Shown piece by piece: positions 8,827 through 19,068 of a DNA stretch of 64,000 nt. The stretch comes from Helicobacter canis (GTDB lineage Bacteria; Campylobacterota; Campylobacteria; Campylobacterales; Helicobacteraceae), in assembly GCF_900451095.1 (NCBI RefSeq), contig NZ_UGHV01000001.1, positions 434,001 to 498,000 on the forward strand, read 5' to 3'. Position numbers and translations under genes: made by a program. Position 1 is the stretch's first letter, and each line of letters begins with the position of its first letter. The notes beneath the pieces were generated by a model. It searched no databases and was not told the origin of the DNA. It saw nothing but the letters and a program-made list of their open reading frames with translations.

Positions 8827-10482
8827 ATGAACACAAAGGATAAAAAGAAGCCTATAAGTGTATTTGTGATCTTGGGCTTAGGATATGCCTTATTTGGTGT
8901 GATTATCCTAGCACTTTGTATCTATGCGATTATGCGCATAAGCTTTATTGATGCTAATCTCAAGCAAATCAACAACATAAATTCCGTGAAGCAGCGCGTA
9001 GCTATCGACTTCCGCGGAAGCGTGCATGACCGCTCCATAGCCATACGAGATGTCGTGCTACACACCCCCCAAAGCAAAGAATCGCTGGATTTTATCATCA
9101 AAGAAATAGCGACCCTAGAATCCAACTACACCAATGCTAGAGAGCGTATGAAGACACTTTTTGAAGCGACCAACGGGCTAGAATCACAAGAAAAAGAAAT
9201 CCTTTCACGCATCGATGGCATTGATACCAAAGCCCTGCCCATCATACACGAGATCATCTCCTTGAAAAAAGCCGGCAATGATGAAGTAGCCACTGCCCGC
9301 TTGCAAGAAGTCCGCCCGCTTTTTGTAAGCTGGCTTGCTGTGATCAATGAGTTTATCAACCTAGAAGAGAGTAAAAATCAAGCCATCACGCCGCTTGTAG
9401 CCGATGTGGTCTCAATCTTTAAAGCTGTGTTTATCGCAAGCGTGGTTTTATCTATCATCTTTAGTATAGGGATCGCATTTTTCATTATTCGCTATCTCTC
9501 TAGGATTCTAGGTGGTGAGCCAAATGTCGCTAAAGCTAGTGTGAAGCTTATAGCCAGTGGAGATCTACGAGAATCTATCACTGCCATAGAAGGCTCTATG
9601 CTCAATGATATAGCCAATATGCAGCTAAAGCTTAAAGGCATTGTAAGCGAGATCCTAAAGAGTGCGCAAGAGATTTTCACTAATACCAAAGCCGTAGAGC
9701 AAGCAAGTGCCAATTCACAGCAAGCCTCCAAAGCCCAAAGCGATACCGCCAAATCAAGTGCCACTGCTATCGCACAAATCGCGCAAGGCATCGCGCAAAT
9801 TGCAGAAATCGCCAAGCTCACAGAAGAAAACTCCGCCAAAACCCTAGAATCCGCCAAAAAAGGCAAGGAAGCAATGACTGATACCCAAGCCACGATTGAT
9901 CAAGTAACACAAATGGTCAATACCTCTGCAAACCAGATTCTAGAGCTAGAAAAGCAGTCCAATGAGATTAGCCAAAGTGCGAGCCTCATCGCAGAAATCG
10001 CTGATCAAACAAACCTCCTAGCCCTAAATGCCGCCATAGAAGCCGCAAGAGCAGGAGAGCACGGCAGGGGCTTTGCGGTAGTAGCTGATGAAGTGCGCAA
10101 GCTAGCAGAGCGCACGCAAGATACCACCGCGCAGATTGCTACAATCATCAAGCATATACAAGATGAAATTAAGCGTGTGTCAAACTCTATGAACCAAGCC
10201 GTCCCCAGAGCGCAAAAGAGTATGGAGCTAGCCGAGCAGACTTCAAGCCTACTTGATGAGATCGAAGAGCAAGCCACAGATTCTCTAGAAAAAGCCCAAA
10301 GTGTCAGCACACAAAGCAACCAGCAAGAAGAAAGCGTCGCCAATGTAGAGCGCAGTATGCAAGAAATGGTGCAAGTCTCCAATGACACAAATATCCTTAT
10401 GGAAAAAAGCCAAAGCTCCATAGCCCAGCTCTCTAAAATCTCCACAACACTCCAAGATAATATCAGCTTCTTTAGACTTTAG
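8827..10482 (+). CDS. Methyl-accepting chemotaxis protein
   Basis: 551 residues. First membrane helix at about 13-36, a helical periplasmic ligand domain (four-helix-bundle type) at 37-195, second helix at about 197-220, a HAMP region after it, and a cytoplasmic signalling domain with the conserved hairpin tip around 385-430 ([20 protein letters not shown], then [18 protein letters not shown]). It senses an unknown ligand and signals through CheW/CheA to the flagellar motor. No C-terminal CheR-docking pentapeptide of the NWETF type is present. It is a single-gene unit with its own promoter and a strong terminator. Confidence 0.95.
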   Translation: MNTKDKKKPISVFVILGLGYALFGVIILALCIYAIMRISFIDANLKQINNINSVKQRVAIDFRGSVHDRSIAIRDVVLHTPQSKESLDFIIKEIATLESNYTNARERMKTLFEATNGLESQEKEILSRIDGIDTKALPIIHEIISLKKAGNDEVATARLQEVRPLFVSWLAVINEFINLEESKNQAITPLVADVVSIFKAVFIASVVLSIIFSIGIAFFIIRYLSRILGGEPNVAKASVKLIASGDLRESITAIEGSMLNDIANMQLKLKGIVSEILKSAQEIFTNTKAVEQASANSQQASKAQSDTAKSSATAIAQIAQGIAQIAEIAKLTEENSAKTLESAKKGKEAMTDTQATIDQVTQMVNTSANQILELEKQSNEISQSASLIAEIADQTNLLALNAAIEAARAGEHGRGFAVVADEVRKLAERTQDTTAQIATIIKHIQDEIKRVSNSMNQAVPRAQKSMELAEQTSSLLDEIEEQATDSLEKAQSVSTQSNQQEESVANVERSMQEMVQVSNDTNILMEKSQSSIAQLSKISTTLQDNISFFRL

Positions 10483-10486
10483 TCTA

Positions 10487-10524
10487 TACAATGGCTATGC
10501 CCAGCTGCGTAGCCATTGTATTTA
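10487..10524 (+). terminator. Rho-independent terminator after the chemoreceptor
   Basis: A 14-bp stem (TACAATGGCTATGC paired with GCGTAGCCATTGTA, one G-T pair) closes on a 6-nt loop and is followed by a T-rich stretch. It begins 4 nt after the stop codon. Confidence 0.85.
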
Positions 10525-10617
10525 CACTTTTCACACTTCACACTATAACGCCAATATTTGATTCTAGCTCGCTTTTTGGGATTTTAGGATTTTAACGGCG
10601 CGGGATTTTTGATTTAA

Positions 10618-10640
10618 ATTGAGAATGATATTCATTTTTT
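10618..10640 (+). promoter_or_regulatory. Probable Fur box upstream of TonB-dependent receptor
   Basis: GAGAATGATATTCATTTTT matches the Fur consensus core and contains the palindrome AATGATATTCATT. It lies about 90 nt before the receptor start, predicting iron-repressed expression. Confidence 0.7.
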
Positions 10641-10728
10641 AAGAAACATATAAACAAAAATTAGGAACTATTACCATTTCATAAATGTAGCGTAAATGCG
10701 CGACACAAATCTACCACAAGGAAACATT

Positions 10729-12966
10729 ATGGAACAAAAAGCGTTTGTATCATTGATCCTAGCAAGTATGCTAGCAGCCACGCTCCACGCAGACCAAAGC
10801 CAAAATGATAGCCCCACTAGCGATGAGCCAAGCACGCCAAGCCTAGAATCCACTTCTAAAGACGCGCCATCTACCCCCACGATGCTAAACCCTGTAAGTG
10901 CCTTTGCCAAGAAAAATGCCAAGCTAGATAGCCTAAACCGCAATACCTACACCCTAGACAAATCCCAAATCACCGACAAAGGCTACAATCAAAGCACCAA
11001 TATCTTCCAATATATGCCTTTTGTAGGGCTGAACGACACAGGGCTTGGCAGCAATATCGACCTGCGCTCCCAAGGCGCACGCGCCAACACCTCCGTGCAA
11101 GTGCTGATAAATGGCGTGCCATCAAATATGCTAGATTCTAGCCACGGCGTAACACCCATAAGCACTCTCTCACCAAACACCATAGAATCCATAGAGATCC
11201 TGCCCGGTGGCGGAGCAGTGATGTATGGCAATGGCACGCGCGGTGGGGTAGTCTCTATCACCACGCAAAAACGCTATGAAAAGCCCTTTTTCTCCGCAGG
11301 TGCGAGCTATGGCAATATCATCGCTAGCACAGGGAATAATATCAATGCCGATGCAAAGTTTGGCACAAAGCTTAGGAGTGGCACGCGTAGCCCCATATAT
11401 GTCTCTTTGGGAGCAGCTTATATCCACCAAGGCGGACCAAGGCAGGGTGATCTCACGCAAGGGGCGCAAGCAAATGGCTCTTTTGTCGTAGATTTTGGCG
11501 ATAGGGCGAGTGTAGATTTTAGCCTAGATTACTTTGGTGGGAGCATTAAAACAAGCCCGAACAACTCTTTCCAAATCACGCCAAACCCTAGCAAAAACGA
11601 CCGCAACAAAGCCGGCTATGGTAGCCTGCACAACACCCAGCACAGAGTCGATGCAAGCCTAGGGCTAGTAGCACACCTAACAGAAAATTCCACGCTTGAT
11701 GTGCGGAGCTTTTTCCACTTAAATCGCATTGATTATGTGGATTCTACTACCAATCTCGCTCTTTATATGAATGCTTTCAAAGATGTCAGCGCAGATCAAA
11801 ACGGCTCATTTTTTGATGATAAAAAGGCAGGCGTGATTGTGAAATACGACTTACACCATACAAAAGGTCGCTTCATCGCCGGACTAGAATCCATCTATAA
11901 TCGCGGTGAGCGCGTGATGAATCAGCATATATTCTGGCAAGGCGATCCTGTGTCAATGATGGGGCAGCAAGTCAGCAAATACGACCACACGATGAAAATC
12001 CCATTTCAAGGCAGCAAGTGGAGCAATGCGGCTTTTATGATAGAAAAATACGATTTTAGCAAGAGATTTTCACTCACAGGTGGGGCGCGCTATGAATGGG
12101 CTTACTACGATATTGATGTTACATACAACTCCCGTATCAATATGACCACGCAAAATAATGGTAATGGAATGGTTATACCCATTAACGCTAAAGGCAGCTT
12201 GCAAGACTCTTTGCACAACTACGCCCTAGAGCTTACCCCAAGCTTCGCATACAGCGACACAGGCGCGGTGTATCTCAAATATGAAAAGGGCTTTTTCTCC
12301 CCTAGCCCCAACTCTATGCTAAAGCGCGAGAGCAGTGGCTACGCCGCTACCAATCTCAAAAAAGAGGAATACCACACCCTAGAAGCCGGGCTTAAAGACT
12401 TCTTTGGCGATTTCTTAAGCTTATCACTTAGTGCTTTCTACACCCTCACGCAAAATGAATTCTACACCATAGGCAATGCCCACTCCATAGGCGGCGTAAG
12501 CTACAACAACTACGACTTCACACAACGCGCCGGGATAGAGGCTTTCTCCCAGCAGTTTTTCTTTAACGATCGCTTAAGCTTTAATGAAAGCTTCACCTAT
12601 GTCAATGCCACAATTTTGCAAGATAATGGCAGCAAAACTAATCGCACTATCCCCTACACAAGCAGCTACAAAGCCACTTTAGGAGCAAGCCTAGCCTTAG
12701 GGCGGCACTGGAGTCTATGGACCCAGCATAGCTTCTTTGGCGCGCAAAAGGACATCGTGGGCGCAACTATCCCTGCATATAGCCTAAGTGATATAGGCAT
12801 TAGCGCGAAATACGGCGACTTCTCTCTTACCGCAGGCGTGCGCAATGTCTTTGACTCGTTTTATTACACCTACTACAACAGCGACAAGACAGACCCCATC
12901 GCAGGCTATGGCTTCTTGATAGGAGCTGGGAGGAGTGTGTTTGTGCAAGGGCGATATGAGTTTTAG
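10729..12966 (+). CDS. TonB-dependent outer-membrane receptor (iron or siderophore uptake)
   Basis: 745 residues from the ATG preceded by AAGGAAA; a more upstream ATG has no ribosome site. The signal peptide is MEQKAFVSLILASMLAATLHA. The plug domain spans about 55-170 and includes VLINGVPSNMLDSS and ESIEILPGGGAVMYGNGTRG; the rest is a 22-strand-type barrel ending in the aromatic residue Phe (GRYEF). Such receptors import ferric chelates using TonB energy. A Fur box lies upstream, so iron is the probable cargo; the sequence resembles FecA-type receptors, but the substrate is not certain. The gene stands alone. Confidence 0.9.
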   Translation: MEQKAFVSLILASMLAATLHADQSQNDSPTSDEPSTPSLESTSKDAPSTPTMLNPVSAFAKKNAKLDSLNRNTYTLDKSQITDKGYNQSTNIFQYMPFVGLNDTGLGSNIDLRSQGARANTSVQVLINGVPSNMLDSSHGVTPISTLSPNTIESIEILPGGGAVMYGNGTRGGVVSITTQKRYEKPFFSAGASYGNIIASTGNNINADAKFGTKLRSGTRSPIYVSLGAAYIHQGGPRQGDLTQGAQANGSFVVDFGDRASVDFSLDYFGGSIKTSPNNSFQITPNPSKNDRNKAGYGSLHNTQHRVDASLGLVAHLTENSTLDVRSFFHLNRIDYVDSTTNLALYMNAFKDVSADQNGSFFDDKKAGVIVKYDLHHTKGRFIAGLESIYNRGERVMNQHIFWQGDPVSMMGQQVSKYDHTMKIPFQGSKWSNAAFMIEKYDFSKRFSLTGGARYEWAYYDIDVTYNSRINMTTQNNGNGMVIPINAKGSLQDSLHNYALELTPSFAYSDTGAVYLKYEKGFFSPSPNSMLKRESSGYAATNLKKEEYHTLEAGLKDFFGDFLSLSLSAFYTLTQNEFYTIGNAHSIGGVSYNNYDFTQRAGIEAFSQQFFFNDRLSFNESFTYVNATILQDNGSKTNRTIPYTSSYKATLGASLALGRHWSLWTQHSFFGAQKDIVGATIPAYSLSDIGISAKYGDFSLTAGVRNVFDSFYYTYYNSDKTDPIAGYGFLIGAGRSVFVQGRYEF

Positions 12967-13303
12967 CAATGTGGCTTTAGGGCGACCTTTGCACCTCGCT
13001 ACTTTGCGCAACTTATGATGACAATAATGCCAAACGGATTTGCAATATGCTTGCAATAACAGCCCCTTTATTGTCATCACGAGCCGATGAAGTCGGTGCG
13101 ACAATCCAACGCTAGAATCTAGTATTGCAAAAGTGGATTCTAGCCATACTAACCCATTTGTCATACTAAGCTTTGAAGTGGATTATGGATTGCCACGAAA
13201 CTCCTTACGGATTTTCTCGCAATGACAGCAAAAACGCGGATTCTAGGACTAACCCCACAAAAAATTTGTATAATTTCCGCTATTTTTATCACAAGGAGAC
13301 ACT
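12967..13303. repeat. Intergenic repeat cluster before asnB
   Basis: Contains a degenerate module (TTGTCATCACGAGCCGATG ending ACAATCCA), the inverted pair around 13122-13144, and a further copy ending TTTCTCGCAATGACAGCA. No gene seen. Confidence 0.7.
13269..13274 (+). promoter_or_regulatory. -10 box of asparagine synthetase gene
   Basis: TATAAT, 29 nt before the ATG, with ribosome site AAGGAG at 13293-13298. Confidence 0.65.
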
Positions 13304-15249
13304 ATGTGCGGGATTTTGGGGATTTTGGGACAAAGCGATGAAGCAAACTTCACCAAGGCACTCCACACACTCACCCACAGAGGACCGGACGCCTTTGGCG
13401 TGTATGCAGGAGAGTCTATCACGCTAGGGCATAGACGCCTATCAATCATCGATACGAGCGAGCAGAGCAATCAGCCTATGCACTTTGTAAGTAGTAATAT
13501 TTGCGGGGGGGGGGGGCGAAGTGGATTCTAGATAGAGATGATCAAAGTCCGCTTTATAGCATAGTCTTTAACGGAGAGATTTATAACTACATCGAGCTAA
13601 AAGAGCAGCTCAAAGCCAAAGGCTATATTTTCCACACACAAAGTGATACAGAAGTCGCGTTAGCAAGCTTTGTAGAGTGGGGTGAATCCTGCTTAAACCG
13701 CTTCAATGGTATGTGGGCGTTGGCAATTTATGACCATAGAGCTAAACGCCTTTTCCTAAGCCGAGATCGCTTCGGCAAAAAGCCCCTATTTTACGCCTTT
13801 ATCACCACGAGCAAAGGAGAGAGACAGCTAATCTTTGCAAGTGAGATGAAAGCCATTTATCCCTACTTAGAGCAAATATCGCCCTCACACGCCTTTAGCG
13901 CGATGAGTGCTAGGGCAAATATCTTCTCCTATCCGCAAACCCACGACACCCTAGTAGATGGGATCTATCGCTTTCCTTACTCACACTATGCCTTTATCGA
14001 TCAAGCCACTATGCAAGTAGAGCCCAAACGCTACTACAATATCCTAGACCACTTACGCCCTGTCCCTAGCAGCTATGAGCTAGCAAAGCAGGAGTTTTTC
14101 ACACTCTTTTGCGATGCGGTAAAGGTGCGAATGCGCTCAGATGTAACCATAGGGACCGCGCTTAGTGGGGGGCTGGATTCTAGTGCGGTGATTTGCACGA
14201 TGGCACACCTTGCCAAGCAAGGAGTGCAAACGCAAAAAGACTGGCAGCACGCCTTTGTCGCCTGCTTTAAAGACACGCATCAAGATGAGAGCTGGTATGC
14301 CAAGCAAGTAGTCGATCATATCGGCATAAACGCGACTTTTAAGGAGATCGAGCCGCTAAAAGAGTGGGATAATATCTCTAAATATTTTTATATGCTAGAA
14401 GATCTCTATGGGCGGATTTTACTGCACGATATTTTGATTTATAAAGAGCAAAGGAGCAATGGCATCACCGTAAGCCTTGATGGGCACGGGTCTGATGAGC
14501 TATTTTGCGGATATGGGCATATCCCCTATGCTTTGTGGGATAGCCGCTATCACCCACTGCGATTATGGCAGCTTATGCACACGACTAATGGCACGCGCCT
14601 ACACCCAGAATCCACTTTTAGCGTGCTAAAATCTAGCCTAAGTATGTTTGCTCGCACGGGGGTAAAGCGGCTCATCGGCAGAGAGATTATTAAAAGCGCG
14701 GATTCTAGCCACCCAAATTTCCAAGCGATGGATACGCTAAATCAAGTGCTGTATGTGATGTTTTTTGAGACGCTTTTGCCTGTGATTATTCGCGATTATG
14801 ATAAATGCTCGATGATTTCAAGCATAGAGATTCGTATGCCCTTTATGGATCACAGGCTTGTGGAGTTTATGTTTAGCCTGCCTTATCACTACAAAGTCGG
14901 TGGCGGCTATACCAAAAAGCTCTTGCGCGATAGTATCGGCACGCTTATGCCAAGCTCTGTTACTTGGCGTAAGCCAAAGCTAGGCTTTAATGCGCCTATG
15001 GGAGATTGGATCGCGCGAGATAAAAGCCACAATGGACTTAAGGAGTGGTTTTTAGACATTGCACACTCTAAGGACTTCCTAGAATGCCCCCTTGTGCCAA
15101 ATGCCAAAGAGACGCAAAGCCAGATCCTAGCTCTAGCTAGCGGCAATATCGCGCAAGAAAACGCCCAAAACACCGCAGAAGAAGTATGGTGCGCGCTCAA
15201 TCCCTACCTATGGCAAAAGTCCATAGCCCAATACGCGCTTAGATTCTAG
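13304..15249 (+). CDS. asnB: Phase-variable glutamine-hydrolysing asparagine synthetase (OFF as sequenced)
   Basis: Two adjoining frames form one AsnB-type enzyme. The first encodes MCGILGILGQ with the glutaminase nucleophile Cys2 and LGHRRLSIID; the second continues FNGEIYNY, then the synthetase domain with the pyrophosphate loop SGGLDSSAV and DGHGSDELFCGY. They are split at G12; 13 or 10 G would join them (about 648 residues). The tract and following KWILDRDDQ lie between QPMHF and LYSIVFNGEIYNY, where AsnB homologues need no such insert. As sequenced, translation ends after 75 residues. The enzyme makes Asn from Asp, Gln and ATP; relatives also amidate sugars in surface glycans, and switching of the gene would fit that role better than amino-acid supply. 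Confidence 0.85.
13505..13516 (+). repeat. Poly-G (12) contingency tract in asnB
   Basis: G12 preceded by AGTAGTAATATTTGC and followed by CGAAGTGGATTCTAG. The latter matches the flank of the tract at 21793 (CGAAGTGATCTAG). Confidence 0.9.
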
Positions 15250-15382
15250 GGCAGATATGTGCTAGCACGCTTGCATAAAATGTAACAACCTAGAGCAAAA
15301 AGCTAGAATCCATATTGACAAAATTTTAGGCATTTGGTTAGAATCTAGGCTCTTTAGCCCCATTTGAGATGTAAGGACTTGT

Positions 15383-16678
15383 ATGAGCCTAGCGCGATCT
15401 TACGCTACCATAGCAAGGATACAAGGAGCAAGGCACTTCGCCTATGCAAGCCCACAAGAAAACGCAGAAAAAACCAGAAGCCCCACTAGATTCCTAAATG
15501 ATCAAGGGCAGGCTATCAAGCCTAGCTTCCGCCATATCCAAGTATCGTGTATAGCACACTCATCACTGCAAGTTGTAACCATACCCTACCCCAAGCAAGA
15601 CCCAAGTCAAGAAGATCTCTATAAGCTTTGTGTGCAAAAGCAGCTTTTAGATTCTAGCTCTCATCTCTTTATGGCTATGCCCTTAGTATCCCTAGGTGCT
15701 ATGCAGCAGTATAAGGCATTTGCCAGCGCGCTTGATACACAAGGTAAGCCCACAAGCACAGCCCCTAGAATCTATGAAAATCTCAATGCCCAAGTCTTTA
15801 TCCCGCTCATCTTACTCCCTCTAGCAAGCGATGAAAAAGCTAGCGGCGTGTTTTTGCTCGATGATTGGCTCTGTGTCTATGACAATGGCAAGCTTGTGTA
15901 TGAGTGCGTATGTAGCGATATGGCTTCATTGCGCGATGCTTTAGCGTTCATTAGCTCGATGTATGGCACGCCTTCTAAGCTTTGCTACTATCAAGCCCTA
16001 GGCACAAGCACAAGCCTATATCCACTAGAATCCACCCTAGAATCCACTTTGCAAGCAAGCTATCCCACGCTCACTTGTATCACAACGCCTTTATATCAGC
16101 TGCTACAAGCCTATCTACTACAAACCCACTTGCCCACTCTCCACAATCCCCACGCCAAGCACTGCTTGCAAACACAGAGCTTTTGGTATGGGCTAGGGCT
16201 TGTAGCGTGCTGCGCACTAGTTATCGCGCTACCATTTTGCAAGCTTATGTATGCAAGCCATTTAGACACTCGCACCAAGCACCTAAGCACGCACAACGCC
16301 CAGCTATCCCAAACCATACAAGCACAAAGCCTAAATGCCACCAAGCTCCCCCACCTAAGCTCCCAGATCACTGACACTATCCACAATCTCTACACGATCA
16401 AATCCCGCTATATCTCGCGCCTAGAGATCCTAGCCACACTCTCACACATCGCCCGCAATAGTGAAAGCTGGATCACCCACCTAGCCCTACAAGGCAATCT
16501 TGACAAAGGCGAAGCCCTGCTAGAGCTCTCCTGCCAAGCCCAGAATCAAAGCAATCTCCACACACTTATGCAATCCTTGCAAGATATGCCAAAGCTTGAG
16601 ATCATCGCCACACAAGATGATGAGGACCTAAGCGATGTCTTTGGGACAAAAATCACCCTAAAGATCAGCTATGCATAG
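15383..16678 (+). CDS. Type II secretion/type IV pilus-like assembly protein (PilM-N/GspL-like)
   Basis: 431 residues. A soluble N-terminal 265 residues without a clear ATP-binding motif, one membrane helix at about 272-293 (FWYGLGLVACCALVIALPF), a coiled-coil stretch after it, then a small periplasmic domain. This is the order of GspL, or of fused PilM and PilN, which link the assembly ATPase to the periplasmic platform. It is the first gene of the operon, with ribosome site AAGGA, and overlaps the next gene by 8 nt. Campylobacter uses a comparable Cts system for DNA uptake. Family placement comes from architecture and neighbours, not a strong motif. Confidence 0.6.
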   Translation: MSLARSYATIARIQGARHFAYASPQENAEKTRSPTRFLNDQGQAIKPSFRHIQVSCIAHSSLQVVTIPYPKQDPSQEDLYKLCVQKQLLDSSSHLFMAMPLVSLGAMQQYKAFASALDTQGKPTSTAPRIYENLNAQVFIPLILLPLASDEKASGVFLLDDWLCVYDNGKLVYECVCSDMASLRDALAFISSMYGTPSKLCYYQALGTSTSLYPLESTLESTLQASYPTLTCITTPLYQLLQAYLLQTHLPTLHNPHAKHCLQTQSFWYGLGLVACCALVIALPFCKLMYASHLDTRTKHLSTHNAQLSQTIQAQSLNATKLPHLSSQITDTIHNLYTIKSRYISRLEILATLSHIARNSESWITHLALQGNLDKGEALLELSCQAQNQSNLHTLMQSLQDMPKLEIIATQDDEDLSDVFGTKITLKISYA

Positions 16679-17213
16679 GCTTTTTGCCTCTTGTGATTTA
16701 TGGCTTATGCGGCATAAAAAGCGTGAAAGGATCGCGCTTTTTGCCCTGCCTATTGTGCTTTGTTTGGGAGTGGCTTTGGCGGTGGTGCTGCCACCCATTG
16801 ATGAGATCTATGCACAAAGCGAGCTTGCCTATACCACCCAAGACAACCTAGCAAAAGAGCTAGAATCCAGCCTAGAGCGCATAGAGACAAGCTTCGCGCA
16901 CGAAGAGCTTGCAAGCACACTAGCCTATAAGCAGCAGCTCTTGCAAAGCCTGCAAGAAAAAGCCCAGACAAACACCCAGCTGACAAAAAAGCTCGCCCCC
17001 TTTAGCAAAAGCACCACGCCCAAAGGCACGCATTTGCACTTTAATGCCATAGGCGATGTGGATATGCTAGAAGATATTATCGAGCTTTTAGAAGCGCAGC
17101 ATTTCATCTTCATCGAAAATCTCGCCATTAAAGCCCCCTTTGCAAGCAGCCTAGAAATGTCCTTTGATGTGCTAAATTTTGGCGAAATGCTAAAAAGATT
17201 TAAAGGGGCGTGA
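16671..17213 (+). CDS. PilO/GspM-like inner-membrane assembly protein
   Basis: 180 residues: a short basic cytoplasmic N-terminus, one membrane helix (ALFALPIVLCLGVALAVVLP), a coiled coil around 45-105, and a small C-terminal domain ending in LEMSFDVLNFGEMLKRF, which reads like the ferredoxin-like domain of PilO. It would form the periplasmic alignment complex with the preceding PilN-like protein. It overlaps both neighbours, so the operon is translationally coupled. Identification is architectural. Confidence 0.6.
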   Translation: MHRLFASCDLWLMRHKKRERIALFALPIVLCLGVALAVVLPPIDEIYAQSELAYTTQDNLAKELESSLERIETSFAHEELASTLAYKQQLLQSLQEKAQTNTQLTKKLAPFSKSTTPKGTHLHFNAIGDVDMLEDIIELLEAQHFIFIENLAIKAPFASSLEMSFDVLNFGEMLKRFKGA

Positions 17214-17542
17214 TGCGGCGGTGGATTAAGATCGCGTGGATTATGCAGCTATGTATCCTAAGTGCTGGGGCTACAGCAAGCTTGCAAGAGCAAGTAAGCA
17301 CGCTTCTGCGCCCACCCTTAGCCCAAAATCATCGTATATACAATGTCTTTGGCGAAAAGGAGGTCGAGCTAAAGGTCTCTGCGATTTTAAACCACAAAGC
17401 CCTAATCCACAACACTTGGTATAAAGTAGGCGATAGGATTGGGATTTTTACGATCAATTATATCAGCGAGAAAGAAGTCGCACTCATAGACAAAAAGGGC
17501 GACAAAAAGACCCTAGCCCTGCAAACAAGAGTCTTTGAATGA
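17213..17542 (+). CDS. PilP/GspC-like periplasmic protein
   Basis: 109 residues starting at the ATG that overlaps the upstream TGA; a GTG one codon earlier is possible. Signal-like N-terminus (IAWIMQLCILSAGATAS) followed by a small beta-rich domain with YKVGDRIG and INYISEKEVALIDKKG, the pattern of PilP/GspC homology-region domains that contact the secretin. Position directly before the secretin gene supports this. Confidence 0.6.
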   Translation: MRRWIKIAWIMQLCILSAGATASLQEQVSTLLRPPLAQNHRIYNVFGEKEVELKVSAILNHKALIHNTWYKVGDRIGIFTINYISEKEVALIDKKGDKKTLALQTRVFE

Positions 17543-19068
17543 TCGCCCAAGCACACACTAGAATCCTAAAGCGTGGATTCTACTATGTCCTGCTAGCCCT
17601 ATCTCTAATCTCTCTAGCCCAAGCCCAGCCCACAAGCAAAGAATGCGCCAATAGATCCTTCACCCTCCAAAGCAAGCCCAATCTCTCCCCCAAGCTCCTA
17701 CTAGAAGAAATCGCGCTTGAGTGCAAGCTCTCTTTAATCCTAGAAAACAACGCCCAAGCCGCCCTAGATCAAACAAAAGTAAGCTTCTCTTTCCACAAGG
17801 CAAAGCTCCAAGAGATTTTATCCACCATAGCCAAGGCAAGCGACACGCACTACTCCCTAGAGCAAGGGCTGATCCGCTTTAGCCACCTACACACGCAAAC
17901 TTTCCATATCAACTACATCGCCACCGCACGCGTAGGCAGCTCCAATACCGATGTCGTCTATGGGCAAGAGTCCCAAGCCCAATCCCTAAGCCCACACACA
18001 AGCTATTTTCAGCCCTACTCTAGCAACCCCCTAGGCGATGATATACAGACAAAAGCCCTAACCCAAGGCACACAAAGCCCCATTTTTGGCAAATCTGGCA
18101 CGAAGATTTACTCCATTGATGAGCTAAATTTCTGGGGCGATTTAGAAAATGAGCTCATAGCCATAATCTACCAAGAAAACGACAGCTACCACCCAAAGCA
18201 CCCGCGCATTATCATCAACAAAGGCGCAGGACTCATCACCATAAACGCCACCCCAAGCCAGCTAGATCGCGCTAGAATCTACCTAGATGCCCTGCAAGCG
18301 CGTCTAAGAGAGCAAGTGCAAATTGATGTGCAGATTTTCCACATAGAGCATAGTGATATAAACACCATAGGCGTGAATTGGGGTAAGCTCTTTGAGCTAG
18401 GGCTAAACACCCAATCCCCCCAAGTCCCACTCCTAAGCACCACGCCTAGCGGGCTAAATTACGGCGTGTATGTCTTCTCACAGGATTTAAGTATCGGGCA
18501 GATCGTGCAGTTTCTCAAAGAATATGGCAAGACAAAATCCATTTCAAACCCCAAAATCATCACCCTAAACAACCAGCCAGCTATCATCTCTGTGGGCAAT
18601 GTCCTACGCTACTCCCAGAGCCTTATCTATCAAACCTCAACCAACTCTTCCACGATCCAAAATACCGGCTACCAATACCCAAGCGTCTTTAGCGGCGTGC
18701 TGCTTGATGTAACGCCCTCAATCTACGGACAAGAAATTATCCTAAAGATCAATCCCTCTATCACTGCGGCAAAAGACCCAAGCATAGAGAATCAAGCCCA
18801 AGCCCTAAACGCCCCTCCAAATCTCTCTACCAATCAGCTCTCCTCCATTGTGCGCATACAAAATGGGCAGCGCGTGATTTTAGGCGGGCTTATTAGCGAG
18901 ACAGATTCTACAAGCACCAAAAAGCTCCCCCTGCTAGGCTCAATCCCCATTATCAAATATCTCTTTTCTTACAAAAAGACCATAAAGCAAAAGCGCGAAA
19001 TGGTCATCATAATCACCCCAACGATTATCGATAATCAAAGCACGGACTACACCATAAATGAAGCCTAA
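17539..19068 (+). CDS. Secretin (PilQ/GspD/CtsD-like)
   Basis: 509 residues. Signal peptide (FYYVLLALSLISLAQAQ), N-terminal secretin-type domains including a short repeat domain with INKGAGLITINATPSQLDRA, then the conserved secretin core: VILGGLISETDS, LPLLGSIPIIKYLF and REMVIIITPTII. It forms the outer-membrane ring through which DNA, a pseudopilus or protein passes. It overlaps both neighbours by 4 and 11 nt. Within Epsilonproteobacteria the usual role of this locus is natural transformation (inference). Confidence 0.9.
   Translation: MIAQAHTRILKRGFYYVLLALSLISLAQAQPTSKECANRSFTLQSKPNLSPKLLLEEIALECKLSLILENNAQAALDQTKVSFSFHKAKLQEILSTIAKASDTHYSLEQGLIRFSHLHTQTFHINYIATARVGSSNTDVVYGQESQAQSLSPHTSYFQPYSSNPLGDDIQTKALTQGTQSPIFGKSGTKIYSIDELNFWGDLENELIAIIYQENDSYHPKHPRIIINKGAGLITINATPSQLDRARIYLDALQARLREQVQIDVQIFHIEHSDINTIGVNWGKLFELGLNTQSPQVPLLSTTPSGLNYGVYVFSQDLSIGQIVQFLKEYGKTKSISNPKIITLNNQPAIISVGNVLRYSQSLIYQTSTNSSTIQNTGYQYPSVFSGVLLDVTPSIYGQEIILKINPSITAAKDPSIENQAQALNAPPNLSTNQLSSIVRIQNGQRVILGGLISETDSTSTKKLPLLGSIPIIKYLFSYKKTIKQKREMVIIITPTIIDNQSTDYTINEA

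Noticed and set aside
10989-11469. Open frames antisense to the TonB-dependent receptor
   Set aside because: Shadows of a well-supported gene; no ribosome site or protein features.
13304-13531. asnB and other split genes as decayed pseudogenes
   Set aside because: Each break falls exactly at a simple repeat and both halves are otherwise intact, so reversible frameshift is the better reading; sequencing error in the tracts is the remaining alternative.
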